NCBI GenBank assembly: GCA_017534815.1
Contig: JAFXVS010000065.1
Span: 1 to 49,861 of the forward strand
Direction of reading: 5' to 3'
Length of the DNA: 49,861 nucleotides
Origin: Bacteroidaceae bacterium
GTDB taxonomy: Bacteria; Bacteroidota; Bacteroidia; Bacteroidales; Bacteroidaceae
Made by a program: the position numbers and the translations under genes. This document shows positions 12,800 to 19,645 of this stretch, in pieces (position 1 is the first letter of the stretch; every line of letters starts with the position of its first letter). The notes beneath the pieces are model-generated. The model was not told the DNA's origin. It made no database searches and worked only from the letters and a program-made list of their open reading frames with translations.

Positions 12800-13837
12800 T
12801 TACTTGTCCAATCCTTCAATCTGCTGGATCGTTCCATCTGCGTTGTAGTGCAATTCGCACACCTTCAGAGAACGGAGCCACGTCTTGTCATTTGATGGCA
12901 CACAGTCGTGGTGGAAGAGGTACCACTTGCCCTTGTACTCAGCGATAGCGTGGTGAGTGGTCCAACCTACAACTGGAGTCATGAGGACACCCTGATAAGT
13001 GAATGGGCCATAAGGATTGTCACCAATGGCATAGCAGAGGAAGTGGCTGTCACCAGTAGAATAAGAGAAGTAGTACTTGCCATTGTACTTGTGCATCCAT
13101 GATGCCTCGAAGAAACGATGTGGATCACCAGCCTTTAGAGGCTTACCATCCTTATCAAGAATGAGCACACAACGGGGTGCCTCAGCAAATTCCATATCGT
13201 CGCTCATCTTCACCACCCAACTTGGCAATGCTGGAGCGTCTGGCTTTGCAAAGAGCTGAGTCTTGTGATCAGGGGCAGGGCCGAGGTCTATAAGTCCGTT
13301 CTCGTCGCCATACTTGCCAGGAATGGTCTCAAAACCATGATAGAGTGGCTGCCACCACTGGAGCTGTCCACCCCAGAGTCCACCAAAGTAGGTGTAGATG
13401 GTGCCGTCATCATCCTTGAACACGCAGGGGTCGATGGAGAATGAGCCGCGAATGGCGAATTGACGTGGTTTGAAGGGGCCTTCTGGCTTATCTGCCACAG
13501 CCACACCCAAACGGAACACGCCGTCGTAACCCTTGGCTGAGAATACATAGTAATATTTACCATCCTTCTCCACCACATCGCTGTCCCACAGCTGCTTCTC
13601 TGCCCAAGGCACATCTTCTACACTGAAGATAACACCGTGGTCAGTAGCCTTGCCGTTCTCCAAGTCGTCAAACGAAAGTGCGTGGTAGTCCTTCATCTGG
13701 AAATGACCGCCATCATCGTCTTCACATTCACCAGCATCCCAGTCGTGAGAGGGATAGATGAAAAGTTTGCCATTAAATACATGAGCCGCAGGGTCGGCCA
13801 TGTAATCTTCTGGGAAAAGATATTTCTTTCCTTCCAT
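12800..13837 (-). CDS. Cytoplasmic GH43 beta-xylosidase/alpha-arabinofuranosidase
   Basis: A 345-aa five-bladed beta-propeller glycosidase without signal peptide. The expected GH43 triad is visible: Asp15 (YMADPAAHVF, general base), Asp136 (SIDPCVF, pKa modulator) and Glu244 (FFEASWM, general acid). It resembles the Bacteroides Xsa / Prevotella XynB type of intracellular enzyme that cleaves xylose, or arabinose, from short xylo-oligosaccharides. Its place between a pentoside symporter (36 bp upstream) and xylB supports xyloside use. Xylosidase versus arabinofuranosidase preference cannot be decided from sequence. The N-terminus MEGKKYLFPEDY aligns directly with the blade containing the base, so the start is reliable. 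Confidence 0.92.
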   Translation of the reverse strand: MEGKKYLFPEDYMADPAAHVFNGKLFIYPSHDWDAGECEDDDGGHFQMKDYHALSFDDLENGKATDHGVIFSVEDVPWAEKQLWDSDVVEKDGKYYYVFSAKGYDGVFRLGVAVADKPEGPFKPRQFAIRGSFSIDPCVFKDDDGTIYTYFGGLWGGQLQWWQPLYHGFETIPGKYGDENGLIDLGPAPDHKTQLFAKPDAPALPSWVVKMSDDMEFAEAPRCVLILDKDGKPLKAGDPHRFFEASWMHKYNGKYYFSYSTGDSHFLCYAIGDNPYGPFTYQGVLMTPVVGWTTHHAIAEYKGKWYLFHHDCVPSNDKTWLRSLKVCELHYNADGTIQQIEGLDK

Positions 13838-13873
13838 AGTTTTTAGGTTTTATGGGATTAATAAATCGATTAA

Positions 13874-15280
13874 TTATTTCTTCGAACGAGCCTCAATCTC
13901 CTTGTTCATCTCGTCAAGTCTCTCATCAGTAAGAGGATATCTGTACACCAGGAATCCCACAATAATAAGAAGGATGGCTGGGATGATACAAGTGAACCAC
14001 AGAATGGCATTCTGAGCAATTTCAGAATAATTTGCCAACTTCGTGTAGTAAGCATTTACAGGTGCGCTGATGAAGGATGCCAAGAACACCACAACGAAGA
14101 TGCTCAGCACCAATTGCAGGCTCTTGTTGGCCTTGAATTCAGCAAACATCTCACCGTATGTAACGGGCTTCTCTGGTGTCGTAGCGATCCTTTCCTTACA
14201 GCCTGAGAAGCAGAAAAGCAAAAGAACAAAGCCTACGATAGCAAATACGCAGGTAACCGTAAACCATGCTTCAGGAGCTATAGGCAGGGCAGATTCCTCA
14301 CTGGCCAAGTCGAAGCCAATCATTCCCATCACCAATGGAGTAATCCAACCAGCGATAGAGAAACCAGCCTTGAAAGCAACACCTGCCAATGCATTCACTG
14401 TGGCAGCAGGTCTGTTGCCAGTACGATACTCTGCTTCTGTGATAACTTCAGGAACAAGTGCCCACATCAGCGAACCCACCAAAAGTCCAACACCTGTCAT
14501 CACCTTTGCAATCTGAACGATAGTGTTGCAGCTTTCAACATCAAAGAACTTGCCGATAGTGTACAATGCAACAAATCCGATAAAGCCGATGGAGAGAAGC
14601 AGATAATAAAGACCTTTCTTGCCCAACCAGGTCTTCAATACTGGCAGAGATGGCAAGATGATGAAGGCAGGAATCGTACCAATTGCCATGAAGGTAGCTT
14701 GATTCCAGTCGATGGCTGTATGAACACATATAGCGAGTCCGATTGGGAAACCAGCTTGAACGACAATCTGACCGATATTAGCGCAGACCATACGGGTAGA
14801 GGTCAGTTTCAGCACCTCATCATTGTCACGGGTCATACTTGCCATGATAGAACCATATGGGATATTCACCACTGAATAAATCATACTCAGCACCGTATAG
14901 CTGACGGTGGCATAGATGATCTTCGCAGTCATACCCCAGCTCTCAGCCTGAGGAAGCATCAGCAAGCAGGCAGCAACGGTCAATGGAATACCACCATAAA
15001 GGAGATAAGCACGATACTTACCTAATTTAGGGTTGCGGTTATCAATATAGCGTCCCACCACTGGACTCCAGAAACAGTCGATGAGTCGAACTGAGAGAAT
15101 CAGTCCACTGACGAAAGCTGGATTGATTTTTAACACCGTGGTAAGGTAGAGCATTAAATAACATGCTACCGTCTGGAAAATCAGGTTCTGAGCCAAGTCG
15201 CCCGAACCATAACCAATACGCTGAAACCAGCTGAGTTTGTAGAAGCCGTTAGCTCCCTGAGTTGAATTTTCTGTTGCCAT
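13874..15280 (-). CDS. GPH-family sugar/xyloside symporter (MFS superfamily)
   Basis: A 468-aa inner-membrane transporter with about twelve hydrophobic segments. It belongs to the glycoside-pentoside-hexuronide:cation symporters, recognised by QRIGYGSGDLAQNLIFQ (about 21-37), LIDCFWSPVVGRYIDNR (about 66-82) and GKYRAYLLYG (about 87-96). It most likely carries xylose or xylo-oligosaccharides with a cation, since GH43 and xylB follow in the same operon. First gene of the operon, starting about 48 bp behind its -7 box. The substrate is an inference from context. Confidence 0.92.
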   Translation of the reverse strand: MATENSTQGANGFYKLSWFQRIGYGSGDLAQNLIFQTVACYLMLYLTTVLKINPAFVSGLILSVRLIDCFWSPVVGRYIDNRNPKLGKYRAYLLYGGIPLTVAACLLMLPQAESWGMTAKIIYATVSYTVLSMIYSVVNIPYGSIMASMTRDNDEVLKLTSTRMVCANIGQIVVQAGFPIGLAICVHTAIDWNQATFMAIGTIPAFIILPSLPVLKTWLGKKGLYYLLLSIGFIGFVALYTIGKFFDVESCNTIVQIAKVMTGVGLLVGSLMWALVPEVITEAEYRTGNRPAATVNALAGVAFKAGFSIAGWITPLVMGMIGFDLASEESALPIAPEAWFTVTCVFAIVGFVLLLFCFSGCKERIATTPEKPVTYGEMFAEFKANKSLQLVLSIFVVVFLASFISAPVNAYYTKLANYSEIAQNAILWFTCIIPAILLIIVGFLVYRYPLTDERLDEMNKEIEARSKK

Positions 15281-15327
15281 TTTTTCTTTTTAGGTTTTGT
15301 TTATATTGATTTATTAGTTTCAAGTTG

Positions 15328-15335
15328 CAAAGTTA
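15328..15335 (-). promoter_or_regulatory. Promoter -7 box of the xyloside operon
   Basis: Minus-strand TAACTTTG matches TAnnTTTG. There is no TTTG -33 box at the usual distance, in keeping with a regulated promoter. Confidence 0.65.
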
Positions 15336-15377
15336 CTGCTTTTCTTTCGTTCCACCTTGCTTTTTTGCAACAAACCC

Positions 15378-15412
15378 TTACAATCATGTAACATTTTCTT
15401 TCAATTATGTAA
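15378..15412. promoter_or_regulatory. Candidate operator upstream of the xyloside operon
   Basis: TTACAATCATGTAA (15378-15391) is a palindrome with 5-bp arms. Another TGTAA lies at 15408-15412 and an inverted TTACA at 15424-15428, just before the preceding gene ends. These lie 45-100 bp upstream of the -7 box, where a transcription activator would bind. No regulator gene is present in the window; the assignment is an inference. Confidence 0.4.
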
Positions 15413-15429
15413 GGAGGCGCTTGTTACAT

Positions 15430-16530
15430 TTACTTCAGACGATGCATCAACGGGATGATGTCTTTCACCTCACCAAAGCTCTTCATGATGCGTTCACCCT
15501 CGGCTTGAGAGAGTTTTTTGTCATCTTTGCTGTAGGTGCTGAACATCTCATCTTTCTGGTAGTTGTACTCCTGAAAGTCTGTGAAGCGATAGAGAGGTTT
15601 ACTTTGTTCCAGTTTGACGTAGTCGGCATTGAAACACCCTGTGCCACAACTACCAGCAGAACCAATGACATTGTTCTCGTGGAAAATGAAATGGGTCTTG
15701 TAGTAGGTGGAAGCCACCATTTCAATCTTGTCGTGACCCATCGCATAAATGGCTTGGTTCTCATCATTCTCGGCAGAGAGCCATAGTTCAGGGTTATTAT
15801 CTTCATCGAAATCGATGAGGGCATACTTGTCGAACGTCACCTTTTCACCCAATTGGTATTTGTTGTCAAACTGCTGGCACATCTGGTTGTATTTTTCGAT
15901 GGCTGTCGAATCCCACTGTGGTTCCATACCGTTCCACTTATACGTCTGTGTGATGGTGAGTCCCCAAGGCATGAGGTACTCAGTCACCACCACATCTTTG
16001 CCCTTCTGTGGCAGGGAGATGTGGACAAAATCGACACTGGGGTCGCTGAAAGATGGCAGGAACTGCACCAACTGAACATCGAACTCAGGAGCGAGTGTCC
16101 CCTTAGTGGCATCGTAGTCGTAGAAGAGTGCGATGGGATGGGGAGTGAGTCCATGATAACGGGTATAGACAACAGCAAAGAGCTTATGTCCATTGGAACG
16201 CTTCCACACACAGGCCTCGATGTCCTCACCATCGTCGCCCAACTCAGCAGCACTCACATAACCATTAGGAGTATCGACCACAATGGCATAGGAATCTTCA
16301 AAGTTTTCGTTTGTGACAGGATGTGCCAGCAATTCAGTGGCAGGAGCTGTACGCCACGTGTTATTGAAAGCCGTGAGCAGTGGCAGGATGTTGCCACTCT
16401 TCACACCTGTGATGGTCTTCTTGGCCCAGCCATAACGAATCTCGTCAATGTCGTAGTACTTCTGCGCGAAACATTTGATTGTTGACAGTTGACAGATGAT
16501 AAGTAATAAAAGTGCAAGTAATTTTTTCAT
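15430..16530 (-). CDS. Secreted two-domain protein of unknown function (fusion of neighbouring families)
   Basis: A 366-aa protein with a signal peptide (LLALLLLIICQLSTI, cut near CFA-Q). Its N-terminal half (about 65-200; AELGDDGEDIEACVWKRSNG and DYDATKGTLAPE) resembles the next gene upstream (16536-17282; VSACVWKRKNG, DFDPAKKTLTPE). Its C-terminal half (about 225-355; KYALIDFDEDNNPELWLSAE, RFTDFQEY) resembles the gene at 17289-17924 (KYAFIDIDGDGVDEVWVRTE, EFTDFQIE). It therefore looks like a natural fusion of those two families. The acidic DFDEDNN-type loop suggests calcium binding. The ATG at 16528-16530, six bases after the previous stop, is preferred over an in-frame TTG at 16539. Last gene of the four-gene unit. 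Confidence 0.8.
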   Translation of the reverse strand: MKKLLALLLLIICQLSTIKCFAQKYYDIDEIRYGWAKKTITGVKSGNILPLLTAFNNTWRTAPATELLAHPVTNENFEDSYAIVVDTPNGYVSAAELGDDGEDIEACVWKRSNGHKLFAVVYTRYHGLTPHPIALFYDYDATKGTLAPEFDVQLVQFLPSFSDPSVDFVHISLPQKGKDVVVTEYLMPWGLTITQTYKWNGMEPQWDSTAIEKYNQMCQQFDNKYQLGEKVTFDKYALIDFDEDNNPELWLSAENDENQAIYAMGHDKIEMVASTYYKTHFIFHENNVIGSAGSCGTGCFNADYVKLEQSKPLYRFTDFQEYNYQKDEMFSTYSKDDKKLSQAEGERIMKSFGEVKDIIPLMHRLK

Positions 16531-16535
16531 ATTCT

Positions 16536-17282
16536 TCAATTTTCATGTCCTGCAAATTTCAAGTTCTGCCCGTCGAAGGTGTAATAGGTAAATGCTATTC
16601 CGTCTCCACCTGCTCCTGCATCCTCTACGACCACCAAGGTCTTGCCCTCCTGTGGCAGGTCGTACCAGAGGGGCTTCTTGGCGGGGAAGCTCAGATGTTC
16701 CTTCTTGATGGGGCTTTCCTCTGGAGTGAGGGTCTTCTTGGCAGGGTCAAAATCGTAGAAGCAGAGGAAACTATTGGTAGTCACAGCAAAGAGTTTGTGA
16801 CCATTCTTGCGTTTCCACACACAGGCAGACACCTCGTTCAGGTCTTCACCCTCATACCATGCCGATTCCACATAGCCGTTCTTGAGGTCGATGATGGAGC
16901 CTTCCTCGTAGTACTCGCCTTTCGGCACTTGATTAGGTTGGGCTTGGTGCATGATGCGGTTGCCTTCGTGCGTGGGCCACTCATTATAGAACGCTCCGAA
17001 GAGGGCAACGATGTCACTCTTGTCGCCAGTTACTTGGATGGTGCGATTTTTCCAGGACTTCTCGATGTCCCTAAAATCATACATGCCACTCTGGTCTTCC
17101 ATCTCCTCATCAGCCACTTCGAGGCTTTCTTCATCTGAAGATTCCACATCCTCAGCAGTTGTGGCTTGAACATCACGAGTTGCCAGTGAATCAGTTTCTT
17201 CGCCTGCAGCAATCTTACCTATCTGCTTACAGCCTGTCAGCACCAGCAACAAACCACTCAATATTAAAACAACCTTTTTCAT
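16536..17282 (-). CDS. Lipoprotein of unknown function (WKR-N-GHKLFAV family)
   Basis: A 248-aa predicted lipoprotein: a hydrophobic leader ends in the lipobox LTGC with Cys18. An acidic spacer rich in Asp, Glu and Ser (about 25-70) is followed by a beta-rich domain with SACVWKRKNGHKLFAV, CFYDFDPAKKTLTPEE and WYDLPQEGKTLVVVED. The same domain forms the N-terminal half of the downstream protein (15430-16530). No catalytic motif is recognised. It is probably anchored in the outer or inner membrane. It lies 6 bp behind the gene at 17289-17924, indicating a tight operon. Confidence 0.8.
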   Translation of the reverse strand: MKKVVLILSGLLLVLTGCKQIGKIAAGEETDSLATRDVQATTAEDVESSDEESLEVADEEMEDQSGMYDFRDIEKSWKNRTIQVTGDKSDIVALFGAFYNEWPTHEGNRIMHQAQPNQVPKGEYYEEGSIIDLKNGYVESAWYEGEDLNEVSACVWKRKNGHKLFAVTTNSFLCFYDFDPAKKTLTPEESPIKKEHLSFPAKKPLWYDLPQEGKTLVVVEDAGAGGDGIAFTYYTFDGQNLKFAGHEN

Positions 17283-17288
17283 ATTCTA

Positions 17289-17924
17289 TTATTTATGAGT
17301 TATTTCTTTCCATTCTGGCTTCATTTCCGTGTTTGTGAAATCGATGCCCGCTTTGATTTTCTGTGCCTCAGCTTCCGTAATTTCCGTTTCACCCATATAA
17401 TACTCGTGATTATCCTCAATCTGGAAGTCGGTGAATTCATACTCCAGATGGCTGTCCTTCACGATAGCATAATGATTGTAGTAGGAAGGACCGCCAGCTG
17501 GGAAGCCGACACCAACCCATCCTTTGCCGAACGAAGGACGCTTACCCTCACATTCCGTAATCACCAACACAGGCTCACCCTCATCATCAAAACAGAAGAT
17601 GGCACCATCCTCGTCATTCTCAGTGCGCACCCACACCTCATCAACGCCATCCCCGTCAATGTCGATAAAGGCATACTTCGTCAAAGGATAGTGTATGTCA
17701 TCGAGGTCTCCCTCCTCATAGATGTCTTGGAACTGCGCCCAGTACTTTGACACATCAAGGGGCTTGGAACCCTCACTGGTGGTTTCATTCTCCACCTCAG
17801 AGGTCTTGGCTTCCACCTTGACGGAATCATTCTCAGTGTCAGTGGCGACATTGCCGCCCTGCTTGCATGCTTCCAGTCCGAAAAGGGACAGCAGCGTGCT
17901 TAAATAAAGAATTTGTCTTCTCAT
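17289..17924 (-). CDS. Lipoprotein of unknown function with calcium-loop-like motif
   Basis: A 211-aa predicted lipoprotein (lipobox LEAC, Cys20) with an acidic, low-complexity spacer (about 25-65). The globular part contains FIDIDGDGVDEVWVRTEND, a DxDxDG-type loop similar to EF-hand or FG-GAP calcium sites, and EFTDFQIEDNHEYYMGE. This domain is homologous to the C-terminal half of the protein at 15430-16530. Function unknown. Second gene of the unit starting at 18499. Confidence 0.8.
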   Translation of the reverse strand: MRRQILYLSTLLSLFGLEACKQGGNVATDTENDSVKVEAKTSEVENETTSEGSKPLDVSKYWAQFQDIYEEGDLDDIHYPLTKYAFIDIDGDGVDEVWVRTENDEDGAIFCFDDEGEPVLVITECEGKRPSFGKGWVGVGFPAGGPSYYNHYAIVKDSHLEYEFTDFQIEDNHEYYMGETEITEAEAQKIKAGIDFTNTEMKPEWKEITHK

Positions 17925-17938
17925 ATCTGATTTGTGTG

Positions 17939-18499
17939 TTAAGGCATGATATAATCGAATCCCTTTCTCAGGTTTTCAGCCTGCAACTTGACATATTTCT
18001 CGTCCAGGAACGTGCCCCATTCTTCATCGGCCTTCAACTCCTGGTGCGCCAAAGAGCCGTTGGCGTTGAAATAGAAACGTCCCTCGTTGTTGGTGCCATC
18101 ACCGTTTTCTTCGTAGCCATAGGCGAAGATCATCTTGCCCGTCTCTCTGTCATACAGATACTCCTCATATACCTTGCGTGCTCCAGCATTGTACGAATCG
18201 CTGACGAAATAAGGTCTGTGCCCTACAAGCATTCCCATCTCATCTTCCACATCATCAATGTAATACTTGATGTAGTGCTTGATGGGACCGGCTCCTGGAG
18301 CCATGTAGGTATAGGTGATTTCCATGTTGCTCTTGGCTGGGTAGTCCTCCTGGTCGTTGTAGGCCATGCTTTCCTTTGCCTCAGCATAGAGTTTCCTCAC
18401 TTCTGCCACACGAGCCTGGGCTTTGGCAGAAGTCTGCGCCTGCACAGCCATAGCCGTCAGCAGACACAACAATAAAACTTGCAGTTTCTTCATATCCAT
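17939..18499 (-). CDS. Small secreted protein of unknown function
   Basis: A 186-aa protein with a clear signal peptide (LQVLLLCLLTAMAVQ, cut after QA-Q near residue 22). A helical segment (SAKAQARVAEVRKLYAEAKESM) is followed by a beta-rich domain with several Tyr and acidic residues (EEYLYDRETGKMIFAYGYEENGDGTNNEGRFYF in part). No family recognised. It is the first gene of a four-gene unit of exported proteins, 14 bp ahead of the next gene. Two ATGs, at 18499 and 18493, could start it. Confidence 0.75.
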   Translation of the reverse strand: MDMKKLQVLLLCLLTAMAVQAQTSAKAQARVAEVRKLYAEAKESMAYNDQEDYPAKSNMEITYTYMAPGAGPIKHYIKYYIDDVEDEMGMLVGHRPYFVSDSYNAGARKVYEEYLYDRETGKMIFAYGYEENGDGTNNEGRFYFNANGSLAHQELKADEEWGTFLDEKYVKLQAENLRKGFDYIMP

Positions 18500-18558
18500 C
18501 TTGATGATTGAATTAAGTTTAGCTATTCCTTGGGCAACACCCCCTTAGTTTTCGTGGG

Positions 18559-18566
18559 CAAAGGTA
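18559..18566 (-). promoter_or_regulatory. Promoter -7 box of the four-gene secreted-protein unit
   Basis: Minus-strand TACCTTTG about 60 bp upstream of the first start codon. The -33 region is occupied by the heptamer repeat (18573-18607) and shows no TTTG at the standard spacing. Confidence 0.75.
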
Positions 18567-18572
18567 CAAATA

Positions 18573-18607
18573 AGTTTAGAGTTTAGAGTTTAGAGTTTAG
18601 AGTTTTT
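18573..18607. repeat. GTTTAGA heptamer tandem repeat in a promoter
   Basis: Four exact head-to-tail copies of GTTTAGA (18574-18601) and a partial fifth start 8 bp upstream of the -7 box of the secreted-protein operon, and therefore span its spacer and -33 region. Confidence 0.85.
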
Positions 18608-18705
18608 TTATTCGAGGAGAGTTTTTTTTGAAAAAAAGAAAAAAAATCGTCCCTTTCAACTTCCATAAACAAAAAAAATAACCAAATAACCTTTTTGGGG
18701 GGATT

Positions 18706-18746
18706 GGGAAATAAAAAGGGTTGCCCTGTCGATAAGGCAACCCTTT
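18706..18746 (-). terminator. Terminator of the candidate ncRNA
   Basis: AAAGGGTTGCC (18715-18725) and GGCAACCCTTT (18736-18746) form a perfect 11-bp stem. On the minus strand it is followed by TTATTT, making a rho-independent terminator; the plus-strand flank is not T-rich. No protein gene on the minus strand lies directly upstream, so it must end a non-coding transcript. Confidence 0.85.
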
Positions 18747-19071
18747 GTAGGAGGCTTAATAGGTACTGAGGGGGAAAAATCCCTCAGTGTCATTTTCACG
18801 CATGTGATGGTTAATCTATTTTGCTCCTTTCCTTCTGTTACATTCTCTACACAGCATCTGGCAATTCTCAATCACCGTCCGACCTATAAGAATGCATCAC
18901 GCTAGCGTGGATGCATTGCTATATCATGGATGGATAGGGAATGTCATAACCTGACACCCCACATCTCTATTACTTCAGAGCGTTTCTTATTCCAAACTGT
19001 TTCCTGGGCATTTTGGCTTAACGCGAAATAATAGCGAATGCTTTATTATGGTCGGGATTTCTCCCCCAACC
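18708..19071 (-). ncRNA. Candidate standalone structured RNA, about 364 nt
   Basis: A consensus promoter (19077-19107) and a strong terminator bracket a stretch without a credible reading frame but with many helices. These are: a 5' hairpin GGTTGGG/CCCGACC (19050-19071) starting at the expected first base; helix 18980-18984/19020-19024 with inner helix 18992-18996/19012-19016; long-range helix 18837-18845/18939-18950; helix 18883-18887/18934-18938 directly stacked on it; an 11-bp hairpin with one bulge and a CTAG loop (18891-18917); and an 8-bp hairpin ACTGAGGG/CCCTCAGT (18765-18788). The hallmark sequences of RNase P RNA, tmRNA and SRP RNA were looked for and not found. It could be a divergent known Bacteroidetes RNA or a new one. 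Confidence 0.6.
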
Positions 19072-19076
19072 GATGG

Positions 19077-19107
19077 CAAAAGTACTACAATTGTTTGTAA
19101 CGGCAAA
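19077..19107 (-). promoter_or_regulatory. Promoter of the candidate ncRNA
   Basis: Minus-strand TTTG (19104-19107), a 19-bp spacer and TACTTTTG (19077-19084) fit the TTTG/TAnnTTTG consensus. The predicted start (about 19071) coincides with the first base of a hairpin. Confidence 0.7.
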
Positions 19108-19132
19108 ACAAATTCCAGTCTTTTTTCAATAA

Positions 19133-19217
19133 GGCACGCTTATTTATCAGCAGAGGCAGGGTTATTTGGCGATAAGGCAGGGTTATTTGGAAATAAGCGT
19201 ACGTTATTGGAGGGGGC
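19133..19217. repeat. Tandem 21-22-bp repeat (GGCAGGGTTATTTGG)
   Basis: GGCACGCTTATTTATC (19133) is followed at 22 bp by GGCAGGGTTATTTGG (19155), at 21 bp by an identical copy (19176) and at 21 bp by a degenerate copy (19197). There is no coding potential. Confidence 0.75.
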
Positions 19218-19241
19218 GAAAATGGTACTCGAAGCAGTTTT

Positions 19242-19299
19242 TTCTGGAACGCGTCCTAAATATTTTTCCGTCCCGTTGTAAAAAGTTCTGGAACGCGTC
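19242..19299. repeat. Direct repeat TTCTGGAACGCGTC, two copies 44 bp apart
   Basis: Identical 14-mers at 19242-19255 and 19286-19299. The 44-bp period is twice that of the palindromes that follow. Confidence 0.8.
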
Positions 19300-19325
19300 G
19301 TAGAAAAAGACCCGTCCTGAACCCT

Positions 19326-19379
19326 GAGTTAACTCAAATCATCGATCGAGTTAACTCGTTTGATGAATCGAGTTAACTC
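19326..19379. promoter_or_regulatory. Array of three GAGTTAACTC palindromes
   Basis: Perfect 10-bp palindromes at 19326-19335, 19348-19357 and 19370-19379, exactly 22 bp apart and so on nearly the same face of the helix. This is the layout expected of cooperative protein-binding sites. They are about 220-275 bp upstream of the GT9 promoter and about 220-270 bp upstream of the ncRNA promoter. The binding protein is unknown. Confidence 0.65.
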
Positions 19380-19421
19380 ACGTGTTTTTAGCTCAGTTTT
19401 CACACTAAGCAACAAGCGGAT

Positions 19422-19462
19422 AGTTTGTCGTAATGAAAAGGATGGTTTCTTACCGACAAACT
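19422..19462. repeat. Stem-loop AGTTTGTCGTAA / TTACCGACAAACT
   Basis: Inverted repeat with 12 paired positions and one bulged C, with a 16-nt loop. It has no T-run on either side, so it is probably not a terminator. It lies 140 bp upstream of the GT9 promoter. Confidence 0.65.
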
Positions 19463-19599
19463 GATGGTTTGTTTACTCCCATTCCCATTTTTTGAAGATT
19501 TTGAATCAGATTTTTGGGAGATTTTGAGCGAATGCGACCAGAAAAAAACATAACGTTGACTAGGATGTACCTCGGAATAAAAAATAAAATCATATTTAT

Positions 19600-19630
19600 T
19601 TTGTTCTTCTCTCGCTTTTCACTACCTTTG
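19600..19630 (+). promoter_or_regulatory. Promoter of the GT9 gene
   Basis: TTTG (19600-19603), a 19-bp spacer and TACCTTTG (19623-19630). The sequence through the start region, TACCTTTGCACCCGAT, is identical to that of the typA promoter. Confidence 0.85.
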
Positions 19631-19645
19631 CACCCGATAACATCA

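Noticed and set aside
18656-18871. 71-aa open frame on the minus strand
   Set aside because: It runs through the terminator hairpin (18715-18746) and its T-rich tail, so it cannot be a normal gene end; the region is better explained as RNA.
19133-19379. CRISPR-like regularly spaced repeats
   Set aside because: Units are 10-15 bp with 6-12 bp spacers, three to four copies, no cas genes; not a CRISPR array.
18500-19645. tRNA, RNase P RNA, tmRNA or SRP RNA in the long gene-free region
   Set aside because: Hallmark sequences of these RNAs were looked for by eye on both strands and not found; a divergent form cannot be fully excluded.
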